Positions 52,901-58,202 of a DNA stretch of 64,000 nt are shown here, piece by piece; the stretch's first letter is position 1, and each line of letters starts with the position of its first letter. This stretch comes from Holothuria scabra. Its lineage: Eukaryota; Echinodermata; Holothuroidea; Aspidochirotida; Holothuriidae. Position numbers and translations under genes: made by a program. The DNA lies in the NCBI GenBank assembly GCA_037179385.1, contig CM074193.1:37722846-37786845 (forward strand), given 5' to 3'. The notes beneath the pieces were generated by a model that was not told where the DNA came from, made no database searches, and saw only the letters and a list, made by a program, of their open reading frames with translations.

Positions 52901-55900
52901 TTCATCCCCCAATCATGTCGGAAAATTGCATTCTTTTACTGTACTGGGTTGTAGTTGCGTTAATGCACTGTAGCTACTCTCCCGTTTTAACGAACCCCAT
53001 GTAAAGCAATCATGATAATCTTAGCAGTTCTGGGCACCCGTAGAACGTATCTCATGGTTCGTTTCCGATATAAATATCACCGTATATTTTTAGTTATTCT
53101 CATCCAAAACTTCCGTTTTGTTTAAAAAGAATCTGCAACTGAAATGCACGTAAGTCCGATCCCCGAAAAATCCACGTTCGCAGAGATTTGTGATGCCGTT
53201 TCTAGGTGAATTTAGCACGGGGCTCGCCCGGCTTCGCTAGCCGGTATTACAAGCGGGATCATCATAACACAAACTCAACGGGAAAATTTGTCTCAAGACC
53301 GAGTATTTTCACACACTAAATCACATAGGCGAAGGCACGAGTTGTGATTGGCTGCCTAGAATCAAGCAATTGAACCAATCACGAAGCAGGGGCTAATTTA
53401 AATTTTGCAATGCATCTTATGCATATGAAGTCACCGAGCAAAATATGATGCCTTATTCGGCGGTAAAAACGGACAGGCACGTAAGTCTAGTGCATGCGTG
53501 GGCCAAGAAGTTTGCTGCAAGAGACAATGTGCAATTACTGTTTTTGTTTGCAATGACGTCGTATGACAACATTGCTTAAGTCCTACTGTAAATAAAATTA
53601 CGGAAGGAATGCTGGGAATGACTTAATTTATGCAAGATAATAACCACCAAACTTCACAAGATTCTAGGTGCTAAGTGTACAAAACATGCACATATGTATG
53701 GAAAGCTTGTGGATTGGAAAAAACCGTGAAACACTGCAGCTAGATAGTCTGTACTATGTGTTTTTTTGCAGTACAGTTGGTACAGCAACTTATGCGGCGC
53801 TTTCTGCAAGACAGGGAAAACACCTTGAATGCACTTCTAAATCGAATTCCACGTAATACTACCGGGTTATAGCAGAAAACTTAAACATCAAACGATCATT
53901 CCCATGGCAGGGGTAAAATTTATACGTTTGTGATTATCAATGCATCCCGTTTTAGCGGGAAGTTAAAGGATTGAGTATTTACGGGAATTGTAACAAGTTT
54001 CAAGTAGGCCCTATATTTAGCCCCTTTTTCCAGTTTGCAAATAATAGGTGGTAGTGATCGGTTGAATGGCAGAATTGCCGCTTATTTACTGATAACGGAA
54101 TAATCGGCCTGGTGCCAATTACTTTACAGATGATCGGTCGAACACTACATCTCACCTGGAAGTACGAGCCATGCTGTTTGAACCTAGTACCGTTTACGTA
54201 CGTTCGGCCTCAGTTTTTAGTGCTCAACATACTAATCTTACGGTACCCATACCGAACGCGGCGGCTAGCACTATTGGTCAAGCTTAACAAAGACACTTGA
54301 GGCCCAATATTCCAGCCGCTGGGATATAAATGTTTTCTTTTCGACTAAGTTGACATGAATTTTGTTTATGTTGGGATGAGTTACAGCTCATGCAGGCATT
54401 TATCCCCCCCCCCCAAAAAAAAAAAAAAATTAATTCAGAGTTCTATGGATTTCCTGCATCATCAAAATCATGCAAATGTGAAAGTTGTCATATCAGTTGA
54501 CATGTTATGCACGAGCTTTGAGCAATACAATATTGCAGTTCATGGATTACGTCCTGTCGTAATCTTGTAACATTAAGGACCTAAGGTTAACATTTGCCAA
54601 ATGATTATGCACACAAAGCAGGGACTAACAACATGATAGGCTGTACTGCCGATGGAAGAAGCTAGTTATGCCTGCCGCAACGATACCCCTGCCCCAAGCT
54701 AACGGCTAAGACTTTAGCAAACCTGATTGATCAAAATTATGGCTATTAATTATGAAATCTTGTAAGAAGTAAAACATACACAGACAAATTGTACACTCCA
54801 AAACTTTTTTTCAAGGACATTTTCAGGACTTCATGACCTCATTTTTAAATTTAAGGACATTTCCAGGACTTTTCAAGGCTCACAAAATTTCAAGGACTTT
54901 TCAAGGTTTTCAAGGACCGCTACGAACCCTGTCTTTGATTAACAGCTTTTTCAAAAAAAGTGGAGTACTGAGGCTCATAGAACATAGCATGCATTGTACT
55001 GAGTTTTCATTACATACATATTGTACTGGGTCTTGTATATTCACCCTGAAGCAGTATCAAATGAAGACTATGTCTGGACTGAGGATGAATTTTAGACACT
55101 GAGTTGTCTGAGGGGCTCAAGTAGGTAGGTTTGGAAAATTGGAACCATTTGGGGGGGAGAGGATTACCCTTTAAAGGGAAAAATTGTGTTTTAAATGCTC
55201 CAACAAAGAGTACTACAGTACTGCATCCAACAATTCAGTCATAAACCCCAGCGATAGCTGCATCTCTTCAAAACATTATGTGCAAGAGGAGTCATGGACG
55301 TTGCATCCTTTGAAATGTTGAAAGTGTGGGTAAACAAATTATTCCTGAGCAACAAACAACTGAATTTCTACCTGTGGGGAACTTATTTCTTGCAAAGAGC
55401 TTACCACACTGCCTTATTTTTGATAATTTATCAACCTGTGTGAATAAATATCTGTTATGAATTTTTCTTGCAAAGCAAATGCAATATTTCCCTTTTACCA
55501 TTCCCCGTCAACAATATTTGTTTGACGTTGACTGAGAAACACCAAACAAGTACTCATCACACCTGCAAACTTAACACTGGAATAAAACACCATCAGGAAA
55601 ATATTGGTAAAATCCTTGAAGAGAAAAATATTTTGACACTTGAAACAAGACAGCCATCCTGTAAGATTGACTTTAGTCAAACATTTCTACTGATGCAGTT
55701 GTAGCTTAACATACATATTACATCAATCAGATACAGTATATTAGTTAGATCAAATAGCATCAAAATGATCTTCAGGAAAGACAAAGTCACATCAATTTAT
55801 GACCCCACCCACTCAATAGATTTAAATTACTACCAACCTCACAAGTCTGCTATTTTACATGCCAGTATTAATTTTAAAAGGAAACACACCCAAAAAATAA

Positions 55901-57136
55901 TTATACCAATCCTTCCCAGTTAAAGTCTATCATAAAAATTTATAATCTGTGTATGGTTGAGTGCAAATTGACACAAGGTTGACATACAAATCCAATTGAG
56001 ATTTGGGTATAGTGGAGTATAAATTATATATGTATGGTATTGATTCCAGAATCTTCTTTAAAAAAGTTCTGAACAATTTCTCTCCATCAGGACCAGAGTA
56101 ATTTTCTTTTTAGGTACAGTGAGAGAAAGTGTCATATTTTTGACCCAAAGTTAGAAATTTCAAAGTCAGGTAGATGAACACAAAATTCTTTTGAAATATT
56201 CAAAATATATGAAATATTGAGAAACATAGAAATTTATAGAACTGCAGATGTCTATTATCTTAGGTCCTGTTGCTCCCTTCCCTCTCCCTCCCCCCCCTTC
56301 TTACTTTTGATGTTGGATGTAACATGAATTTTGTTGACTCCTTTACTAGTCTTGTGCACATGGCACAAGTATTCATGGATCTGAAAGGGATCATGACCTA
56401 ACATGACATCATACAGTACTGTCGACCAATGAAAACATACTTGAACAACATATCTCCTGTAGATTACTACTGTAATCTAAATCTATGTATTCCATATATA
56501 CACTGGCAGGATTAGCATACCTCGCTCTGTATTATGGTAGACTATATGACAGCCTGCCTGTGTCATAGTACCAACATACTGTCAAACTAAAGAAATTATC
56601 AAAGAAGGCCAACAAAAGAACCAGTCGAATCAATCTCAGTCACTGAAACCCCCACTATAAAACTGAATTGTTTTTCAAAAATATGATTTTTGAACATATT
56701 TGTTAAGTAAGGCACTATATTAAATTCAATTGGGTCACAATTTCTGCTGAAGTGGAGTCATAATCTGGCACTCTGGGCCAGAAGTCCTACCTCTTTACTA
56801 AGATTCAAGTAGCTACAGGCCTTCCCCCTCCACCCACTCCCCCCCCCCCCCACTTCACGGTCTATTGTGACAAGTCATTCATTACTCTGGTCCATGTATC
56901 ACACTACTGTTCCTTCTCCTACATATGATAAACCAGCCAGTACCACTCACAATTTAAACAGATATGATACTATACCTCATCATGAACTTGTACCTCCACT
57001 TTGGTCTTACTCTCCTTGCGGTACTCCCCCTGGTAGGGATAGGGGAAAGGTCTGGGGTACTGTCCATCATTTGCATGCTCAAGAGTAGATGCACTCCCCT
57101 CTTCCTCCTCTTCCTCAGATTCTTCGCTCACAGTCT
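22294..57136 (-). CDS. Synaptotagmin-like protein (SYTL/Slp family), 5' incomplete gene, exons joined
   Basis: Nine minus-strand exons join with consistent phases: 57136-56976, 50058-49948, about 41487-40219, 35542-35441, 33475-33297, 29441-29177, 27628-27399, 26578-26370 and 22436-22294. All boundaries are GT-AG. About 890 residues are visible: a very acidic linker followed by tandem C2A and C2B domains and a short tail. Slp proteins tether Rab27-bearing secretory vesicles to the plasma membrane: an N-terminal domain binds Rab27 and the C2 domains bind phospholipids or SNAREs. The C2A stretch VWHYDRFGHNLFLGE and the C2B ending with WREMLKNPNHW are characteristic of this family and of the SYTL4/5 side in particular. 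The N-terminal Rab27-binding helix and zinc finger are not visible, so the start is probably outside the window. Family assignment is from motif recognition; the exact paralogue is not determined. Confidence 0.88.
22775..23245 (-). mobile_element. SINE family B copy, interrupted by a hAT-like MITE
   Basis: GATTTAATCTAGCAGTGTCC, TTTTCCCTACTCCACTGC and AGTAGGTTCCATTTTTGAAG are family words. The unit is cut at 22924 by a MITE and resumes at 23227. Confidence 0.6.
22924..23226. mobile_element. hAT-like MITE (CAGGGTTGT ends), copy 2
   Basis: Same family as 10219-10512 but opposite orientation: starts CAGGGTTGTCACCATGCCAG, other end reads CAGGGTTTTCACCAGACCAT. Target duplication GTCAGTGA (left) and GTCAGTGG (right), 7 of 8. 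Contains a C homopolymer near 23147. Confidence 0.85.
23860..25912. repeat. Tandem array of 145/156-bp TGACCT units in the last SYTL intron
   Basis: The word GACCCCAAATGACC or a close variant starts units at 24153, 24298, 24454, 24599, 24744, 24889, 25034, 25179, 25335, 25480, 25636 and 25781. Spacings are exactly 145 or 156 bp. The 156-bp form carries an extra AGCAATTTCTAAGGAATTTA-type piece in place of one half-site. Most units hold TGACCTTTGACCT (DR1) and TGACCTTTTGACCT (DR2). A degenerate unit leads in from 23860. Confidence 0.92.
25913..26030. repeat. (AC)n and conserved terminal hairpin of the TGACCT element
   Basis: An (AC)n tract (about 25917-25977) is followed by ACATCACCATCGCATAGATT and the hairpin TTCCTTGCC-TGCCTAC-GGCAAGGAA, then an A-rich stretch. 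The same order closes the field at 10000-10110. Confidence 0.85.
26092..26346. mobile_element. MITE with CAGGAGRAAATTCC ends beside the C2B donor
   Basis: Left end CAGGAGAAAATTCCTCCTGG, right end reversed CAGGAGGAAATTCCAGTTGA. Inside both ends are CCTGTTGAA/TTCAACAGG repeats. It stops 23 bases short of the exon edge at 26370. Confidence 0.75.
26370..26578 (-). CDS. SYTL C2B domain core
   Basis: The exon runs from gttgaag to GGATCTG|gtgagt. It reads CYLLPDRTKHGKKKTSVKKN then TCNPKWTDILRFENVTRDSL LERCLEVTVWDYDSVGSDSL MGGVRLGLGSG. The polybasic strand and NPKW match type-I C2 domains. Loop 3 keeps VWDYDS..SD, so some ligand residues persist although loop 1 has lost its Asp residues. GGVRLGLGSG is a signature of Slp C2B domains. 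A MITE begins only 24 bases inside the downstream intron (26346 and lower). Confidence 0.93.
26640..26960 (-). mobile_element. SINE family B copy, diverged
   Basis: GAGTTTTACAGCTCAGTTTC, TTTCCACTACTCCATTGCTC mark the family; the rest is degraded. Open minus-strand frames here are not conserved in the other copies. Confidence 0.45.
27399..27628 (-). CDS. SYTL C2A-C2B spacer and start of C2B
   Basis: The exon follows ttcacccatag and reads QRQSTSALTYTGDVLVAVMY, ETLSEQEEKDRSSRYHKGRK and NKAPGRMIGGTLHVQVKEAK NLVGMKLGGSSSPVCK, ending in phase 2 before gtaagaat. GDVLVAVMYE begins C2B, and GGTLHVQVKEAKNLVGMKLGG is its second strand with loop 1. The loop has K and S where calcium-binding C2 domains have Asp. 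A basic insert (RYHKGRKNKAPGR) sits between the strands. Confidence 0.9.
28055..28245. repeat. T/G homopolymer and purine/pyrimidine-rich tract
   Basis: About 26 T followed by about 16 G, then GGGG- and CCCC-rich low-complexity sequence. Short open frames (GGGGGIGKMEKRGF) are artefacts. Confidence 0.7.
28248..28690 (-). mobile_element. MITE family A copy carrying an inserted MITE
   Basis: Reverse orientation: GGGCTTATCCTCTCACACCA at one end, TACTCACCCTGAAGCAATAA in the middle, and AAAAAGGCCTTTAATC at the other end. Interrupted at 28304-28454. Confidence 0.75.
28304..28454. mobile_element. 151-bp fold-back MITE nested in family A
   Basis: About 50-bp inverted ends: GACCTATTTGCAAATAGCAA and, reversed, GACCTATTTCCAAATAGCAA, then GTGGGATAGAGTTTTGGTG in both arms. 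Flanks CATA/CATT suggest a 3-4 bp target duplication. The rest of the host MITE reads through when it is removed. Confidence 0.8.
29177..29441 (-). CDS. SYTL C2A domain, second exon
   Basis: After cttttag the exon reads YVKLYLLPDRSKQSKRKTSV then KKSTINPVYAETLRYKIRQS ELETRTLCVAVWHYDRFGHN LFLGESLLSLDTIHFDDYSP RWHSLQQR, donor AGG|gtaagt, phase 0. This is the polybasic strand (SKRKTSVKKSTINPVYAE) and third calcium loop of a C2 domain. In that loop the usual D-x-D-x5-D pattern is H-x-D-x5-L, so two of three ligands are lost. Together with the changed first loop this predicts weak or no calcium binding, as in granuphilin-type C2A domains. The polybasic patch suggests phosphoinositide binding. Confidence 0.92.
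30594..30770. mobile_element. Fold-back element, CAATGTTCCCAG ends
   Basis: Left CAATGTTCCCAGAGTTCACT, right reversed CAATGTTTCCAGGGTTCAGT, each followed by TGTTCCA. About 177 bp, no coding capacity. Confidence 0.65.
30840..31180 (-). mobile_element. SINE family B-like copy, diverged
   Basis: TGCTGGTTTAATCTAATGAT, CACAGCCCTTTCTCCAGTAG and CCCCACTTTGTCTTATACCA resemble the family; boundaries unclear. Confidence 0.35.
33010..33195 (-). mobile_element. SINE family B copy
   Basis: GAATTTTACAGCTCAGTTTC, CACAGCCTTTTCTCCAGTTG, TTTTCCCTACTCCATTAC, GGTTCCACTTTAAAGTCTTT. It lies in the intron just below the first C2A exon. Confidence 0.65.
33297..33475 (-). CDS. SYTL C2A domain, first exon
   Basis: The exon reads ASRTSLASLYSNADESYRLP, then VTGDVNFGTSYNYKSNTFEV and KVQSCRDLVPVDAKKNRSN, ending in phase 2 at CC|gtaagt. 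GDVNFGTSYNYKSNTFEVKV is the classical first two strands of a type-I C2 domain (compare G.I.fsl.Y....L.V.V). The first calcium loop keeps one acidic residue (VD) but has SNPYVK in place of the usual SDPYVK. The donor gives P-YVKLYLLPD across the junction. An alternative acceptor 8 bases downstream would break phase. Confidence 0.9.
34166..34472 (+). mobile_element. MITE family A copy
   Basis: Starts TTTTAAACGCCTAATCCTCT, contains CAAGGTGAGTACACAAGACC and GCCAATCAAAGAGAGCTAAG, ends GAAGTTTGGGGTGAAAGGAT then CAGGCCTTT. Confidence 0.8.
35441..35542 (-). CDS. SYTL short exon between acidic linker and C2A
   Basis: A 102-bp exon, phase 0 to 0, between cttcacag and GAG|gtaagc. It reads KSKPVKIKYTKESEYYLSW YTFTMAMEKSDEEIE. 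It follows directly on DDFKK of the acidic exon and leads into ASRTSLASLYS of the C2A exon. An internal GTGAGT about 39 bases into the exon looks like a donor, but using it would leave a phase that does not fit the next acceptor. The basic first half is a membrane- or SNARE-contact candidate by composition only. Confidence 0.6.
35945..36260 (+). mobile_element. MITE family A copy
   Basis: Starts TTTTAAAGGTTTAAGCCTCT, contains TTCAGGGTGATTTACAAGAC, ends TATAGTTTGGGATGAGAGTA then TTCGCCCTTTAAGG. Confidence 0.8.
36262..38500. other. Intron sequence, no exon recognised
   Basis: CpG-poor intron between the acidic exon and the exon at 35542. Contains poly-pyrimidine runs near 36760-36800 and nothing else I can support. 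Confidence 0.4.
38519..38764. repeat. Minisatellite of GTGTGAACTACACTCTAGTACATACTAC-type units
   Basis: Five to six imperfect units of about 40-50 bp share GAAGTGTGAACTACACT and AGTACATACTAC. It is in a SYTL intron and is not coding. Confidence 0.75.
39130..39335 (-). mobile_element. SINE family B copy with tRNA-like end
   Basis: GAGTTTTACCGCCCAATTTC, GTTGTGGCTCACTGGCTTGT, TTTCCCTACTCCATCTC, AGTAGGTTCCATG. It ends with CACCTGGGAATAGCACCCAG, an eroded tRNA T-arm on the minus strand. Confidence 0.65.
40219..41487 (-). CDS. SYTL large acidic linker exon with VVDEAEK heptads
   Basis: A long open stretch on the minus strand ends at AAG|gtaaaa (exon end 40219). The protein is dominated by Glu, Asp and Val, including five near-identical VVDEAEK heptads (about 41046-40938), then calmer sequence ending GALARIQKDDFKK. 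The start is uncertain. An acceptor at 41488 (ttcattttatccatctcaaag) gives phase 0, matching the exon at 49948, and 423 codons, but then includes the unusual hydrophobic run FVSWFILVPPLTLLHHL. An acceptor at 41391 (accttgtcag) would skip this run and needs a phase-1 partner. An internal ATG (MAKPNLQEIL) lies near 41361. The strongly charged segment is probably disordered. Confidence 0.75.
40938..41046 (-). repeat. 21-bp coding minisatellite (VVDEAEK)5
   Basis: CTCATCCACCACCTTCTCTGC or one-base variants repeats five times in frame in the acidic SYTL exon. The near-identical DNA copies suggest recent expansion, and copy number is likely to vary between individuals. Confidence 0.85.
41488..46416. 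other. Intron sequence, no further exon recognised
   Basis: CpG-poor. Holds poly-G near 43404, a C homopolymer near 45027-45044 and several pyrimidine tracts. No open frame with both splice signals and correct phase was found. Confidence 0.4.
46138..46252 (+). repeat. GGGGA-rich tract with G-quadruplex potential
   Basis: More than ten runs of three to five G separated by short A/T-containing spacers (GGGGAGTGGGGAGTGGGG and similar). It lies just beyond the candidate exon at 46417-46488, on the strand opposite to the SYTL transcript. Confidence 0.75.
46417..46488 (-). CDS. Candidate extra SYTL exon (alternative last exon or short internal exon)
   Basis: After a good acceptor (ttacttttcag) the minus strand reads GAKRRKYVYLFDEESIAALF NIK then TAA, in the phase left by the exon at 49948. 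Read through, it gives a 23-residue alternative C-terminus that would truncate the protein before both C2 domains. Alternatively a weak donor (GAA A|gtatag, same type as at 56975) would give a 43-bp internal exon of 46488-46446. That exon's phase fits the acceptor at 41391 in front of the acidic exon, joining as DEE-K-TAPTFSVKV. I see no family match. Both readings are inference from splice signals and open frame only. Confidence 0.35.
   Translation of the reverse strand, partial: GAKRRKYVYLFDEESIAALFNIK
47700..48250. repeat. Dispersed repeat D, copy 2
   Basis: Same orientation and order of blocks as 2818-3345, but with fewer CpG: where copy 1 has ATCGCGGCTCATTAATTTG this copy has ATTGTGGCACATTAATTTG, as expected if this copy has been methylated. 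Confidence 0.65.
48753..48966. mobile_element. MITE with GACCTTGTATAT / GACCTTGTGCAT ends
   Basis: Inverted ends GACCTTG, flanked by TA; inner arms GGGGGCAAAAC and GTTTTGCCCCC also pair. About 214 bp, no coding capacity. Confidence 0.65.
49948..50058 (-). CDS. SYTL exon: Pro/Ser/Thr linker
   Basis: A 111-bp exon (37 codons, phase 0 to 0) between a strong acceptor (tcttcttttcag) and a consensus donor (TCT|gtaagta). It reads NGSYVPSTPSPRPVIDTTP then RLAGDEWEQMLNGKLKES. The TPSPRP stretch could be phosphorylated or bind SH3 domains, but that is only suggested by composition. Only this frame is open with the right phases, and codon use resembles the other exons. Being a multiple of three, it could be skipped without a frameshift. 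Confidence 0.7.
50130..50745 (-). mobile_element. SINE family B copy split by a 422-bp MITE
   Basis: TTCTGGTTTAATCTGGTGGT and GGGTCACTGGATTAAG lie left of the insertion. CAACTCCATTGCTCATGAGG and TTCCATTTTTAAAGTCATTG lie right of it. Confidence 0.6.
50212..50633. mobile_element. 422-bp MITE with TGTGTTCCCAYTTGATC ends
   Basis: Left TGTGTTCCCACTTGATCTAG, right reversed TGTGTTCCCATTTGATCCAG. It sits about 150 bases upstream of the exon at 50058. Open frames inside are short. Confidence 0.8.
51308..51886. mobile_element. Two TTAA-flanked piggyBac-like non-autonomous copies
   Basis: TTAA occurs at 51304-51307, 51633-51636 and 51887-51890. The second copy begins CCCCTACCATTGTTTGGGTC and, reversed, ends CCCTTTACCGTTGTGCTCTG. 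The first begins GCCTTTACCGTTGTTTGGGT. Both share GGTCAATGGCCTACGGAAGC and GCTTTTCCGCCCACTCCC. TTAA duplication and CCC ends are piggyBac traits. The open plus-strand frames across the two copies are repeats of each other; no transposase. Confidence 0.75.
51906..54931. mobile_element. hAT-like element with 5-bp target duplication (TCTTT)
   Basis: Left end CAGGGTTCTTAGC, right end reversed CAGGGTTCGTAGCGG. CAAGGACTTTTCAAG repeats occur near both ends. TCTTT at 51901-51905 and 54932-54936 is single in intact family A copies. CpG-rich compared with the intron. No long open frame, so non-autonomous or decayed. Part of its length (52562-54147 plus 8 bp) is a second insertion. Confidence 0.85.
52562..54147. 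mobile_element. 1.6-kb hAT-like element nested in the outer hAT element
   Basis: Left TAGTGTTCGACAGATTATG, right reversed TAGTGTTCGACCGATCATC. Flanked by a perfect 8-bp duplication CATCTCAC (52554-52561 and 54148-54155). CpG-rich. Open frames are at most about 60 residues; none resembles a transposase. Confidence 0.9.
55175..55460. repeat. Repeat E, copy 2 (paired with 13140-13430)
   Basis: Shares GTTTTAAATGCTCCAAC-like, AAACATTATG, GGGTAAACAAATTA, AACTGAATTTCTAC and GAACTTATTTCTTGC-type blocks in order with 13140-13430. In both places it follows a family A MITE, so the pair may be one composite unit. Confidence 0.5.
56976..57136 (-). CDS. SYTL exon: acidic/proline linker, most 5' exon seen
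   Basis: The intron ends in a pyrimidine-rich stretch and cag at 57137-57139. The exon reads TVSEESEEEEEEGSASTLEH and continues with a Pro/Tyr-rich piece (PRPFPYPYQGEYRKES) and KTKVEVQVHDE, then ends before gtatag. It begins needing one base from the previous exon and ends in phase 0, matching the next exon. There is no in-frame start, so more coding sequence lies upstream. GTATAG is a weak donor; an alternative is GTACAA 18 bases earlier. The sequence is low complexity and has no recognisable domain; it would be part of the linker between the Rab-binding and C2 domains. Confidence 0.6.
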
Positions 57137-57889
57137 CTGAAATTTGAAGCAATTCACATCAAAGTTACTACAACAGCAACAAAAAATCATAATTAAAAAT
57201 TGTTGCAAAACATTTTGAAAAATGTATAACATTTATATATAGTAACTTCTTAAAGCCAGTGACAAAGCAAATCCACCTGAAGTGTCTTTGTTGAACAAAA
57301 AGTTTTGCAGAAAAGGTTTCTATAAAAAGTTACCATGAATCCAACTGAACTCAATGCAACAAAATTTAAGTTACTGAAAAAGTAGATTTCACAACCCAGT
57401 TAGAGCAATAGTTTGGAGCATTCAAAGTATCAATTTTTTGAAATATTTCGATCCCTGAAGAATTCCAGGATTTCAAGATTCACAGGATAGTTATTTAGAA
57501 CAATCCTTTCCTAAATTTTGGATACACTGCTTCCACATGAAAATTAATGATTGGCTCACCACTTTCCATTTGAGCTAATCACATAATTCAACTTCTCATT
57601 CCATGATATAAGCCAGTTCTCTCAAACTTTTGGTATATTTCTAGACTGGGACAGGGGGAACTATTTTACCATACTCACACCTTTATTTCCACCATGGCTG
57701 ACATGCCTGAAGTATTTGGCAATCATTCACATTTATTTTTGCGGAATGTATAAGAAGGTTGGCATGAAAATAATTCCTCCAAGTCAACATGACACTGTGA
57801 CATTACAGAAATGATGGAATTAGCTAAGTATAAACCAAATTATACAAGACATCAAACTACATACAATCAAACCAAATGTGCACATGCAA

Positions 57890-58202
57890 TTTAGAGGTCT
57901 CATCCTCTTACCCCACCCAAACAGTTCGGAGGTACTTATTTAAGCCCCTCCCACAACTGTCTATAGTTCCTCCTCATTCAGACACAATCTCAGCTTATTA
58001 GCTTCACGGTGAGTATACAAAAGACCCTAATATTGCGAACCATCAAAAGACTCCCAGCACAGTCAATGCTGAGAAGTATGAGCTTTGGTAGGCTACTCTG
58101 CATTTTTTGATTAGCTGTCAATCAAGGAGCTGAGCAAATTGAGAACTTCTGTGAACTACTTCAAAAATTGTAGTTTGAACTGAGAGGATAGCCCTTTAAG
58201 GG
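57890..58202 (+). mobile_element. MITE family A copy
   Basis: TTTAGAGGTCTCATCCTCTT at the start, TTCACGGTGAGTATACAAAA in the middle, GTAGTTTGAACTGAGAGGAT then AGCCCTTTAAGG at the end. Confidence 0.75.

Larger units (their letters stand above)
51247..55174 (-). mobile_element. MITE family A copy, split by a nested transposon stack
   Basis: Left part (51250-51307) reads AAGGCTAATACTCTCACCCC then CCACAGAAATTCTTAA. A middle crumb (51887-51905) reads TTAATTGGCATAGCTCTTT. The right part (54932-55174) starts TCTTTGATTAACAGC and ends GAGGATTACCCTTTAAAGG. Joining the three pieces gives the family A order seen in intact copies (CAATTGGCTTAGCTCTTTGA in reverse orientation at 34390). Confidence 0.85.

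Noticed and set aside
54152..54180. Possible alternative first exon, ATG GCT CGT ACT TCC AG before gtgagatg (minus strand)
   Set aside because: It lies inside the hAT-like element and its phase does not fit the next SYTL exon.
57680..57712. Possible small exon after cttcag, reading HVSHGGNK, before the exon at 57136
   Set aside because: The phase can be made to fit only with a weak donor (gtgtga), and the peptide is too short to judge; not called.
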